A stretch of 7,083 bases of DNA from positions 1-7,083 of the forward strand of contig WTJP01000122.1 in the NCBI GenBank assembly GCA_011526275.1, in the 5' to 3' direction. Made by a program: the position numbers and the translations under genes. Source of the stretch: Candidatus Arcticimaribacter sp. (GTDB lineage: Bacteria > Bacteroidota > Bacteroidia > Flavobacteriales > Flavobacteriaceae). Of the stretch, positions 7,080 through 7,083 are shown piece after piece (positions within the stretch are counted from its first letter, which is position 1; every line of letters starts with the position of its first letter). A model generated the notes under the pieces. It ran no database searches. It had not been told where the DNA came from and saw only the letters and a list, made by a program, of their open reading frames with translations.

Positions 7080-7083
7080 GAAC

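Overview
The window looks like a marine-type member of the Bacteroidota, most likely Flavobacteriia. The evidence is an AT-rich sequence with no Shine-Dalgarno-like sites before the starts, a SusC/SusD outer-membrane pair (found only in this phylum), and a promoter element of the Bacteroidetes TAnnTTTG type. The genus cannot be named from the sequence.

Layout. Bases 1-109 are the 5' end of a divergent minus-strand gene that I do not recognise. A 62-base divergent gap (110-171) follows. Then come four plus-strand genes: a MarR-family regulator (172-654); a 78-base regulatory gap with a perfect 10-4-10 inverted repeat next to a good Bacteroidetes -7 box; a SusC/RagA TonB-dependent transporter (733-4023); a SusD/RagB surface lipoprotein (4034-5497); and a BCCT-family betaine/choline/carnitine-type inner-membrane transporter (5505-6989). 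The last three genes are separated by only 10 and 7 bases and almost certainly form one transcript. The final 94 bases hold no gene but contain a striking nested inverted repeat (7038-7079).

How the parts may work together (inference). SusD captures a ligand at the cell surface, SusC moves it across the outer membrane using TonB energy, and the BCCT carrier takes it across the inner membrane. No glycoside hydrolase, sulfatase, peptidase, hybrid two-component sensor or ECF sigma/anti-sigma pair is visible. This is therefore not a typical polysaccharide utilisation locus as far as the window shows. The simplest reading is a dedicated two-membrane uptake line for a small quaternary-ammonium or related zwitterionic compound (glycine betaine, choline, carnitine, DMSP or ectoine-like). 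It would be controlled by the adjacent MarR protein, whose N-terminal half resembles the CosR/EctR type of compatible-solute regulators. The substrate itself cannot be read from the sequence.
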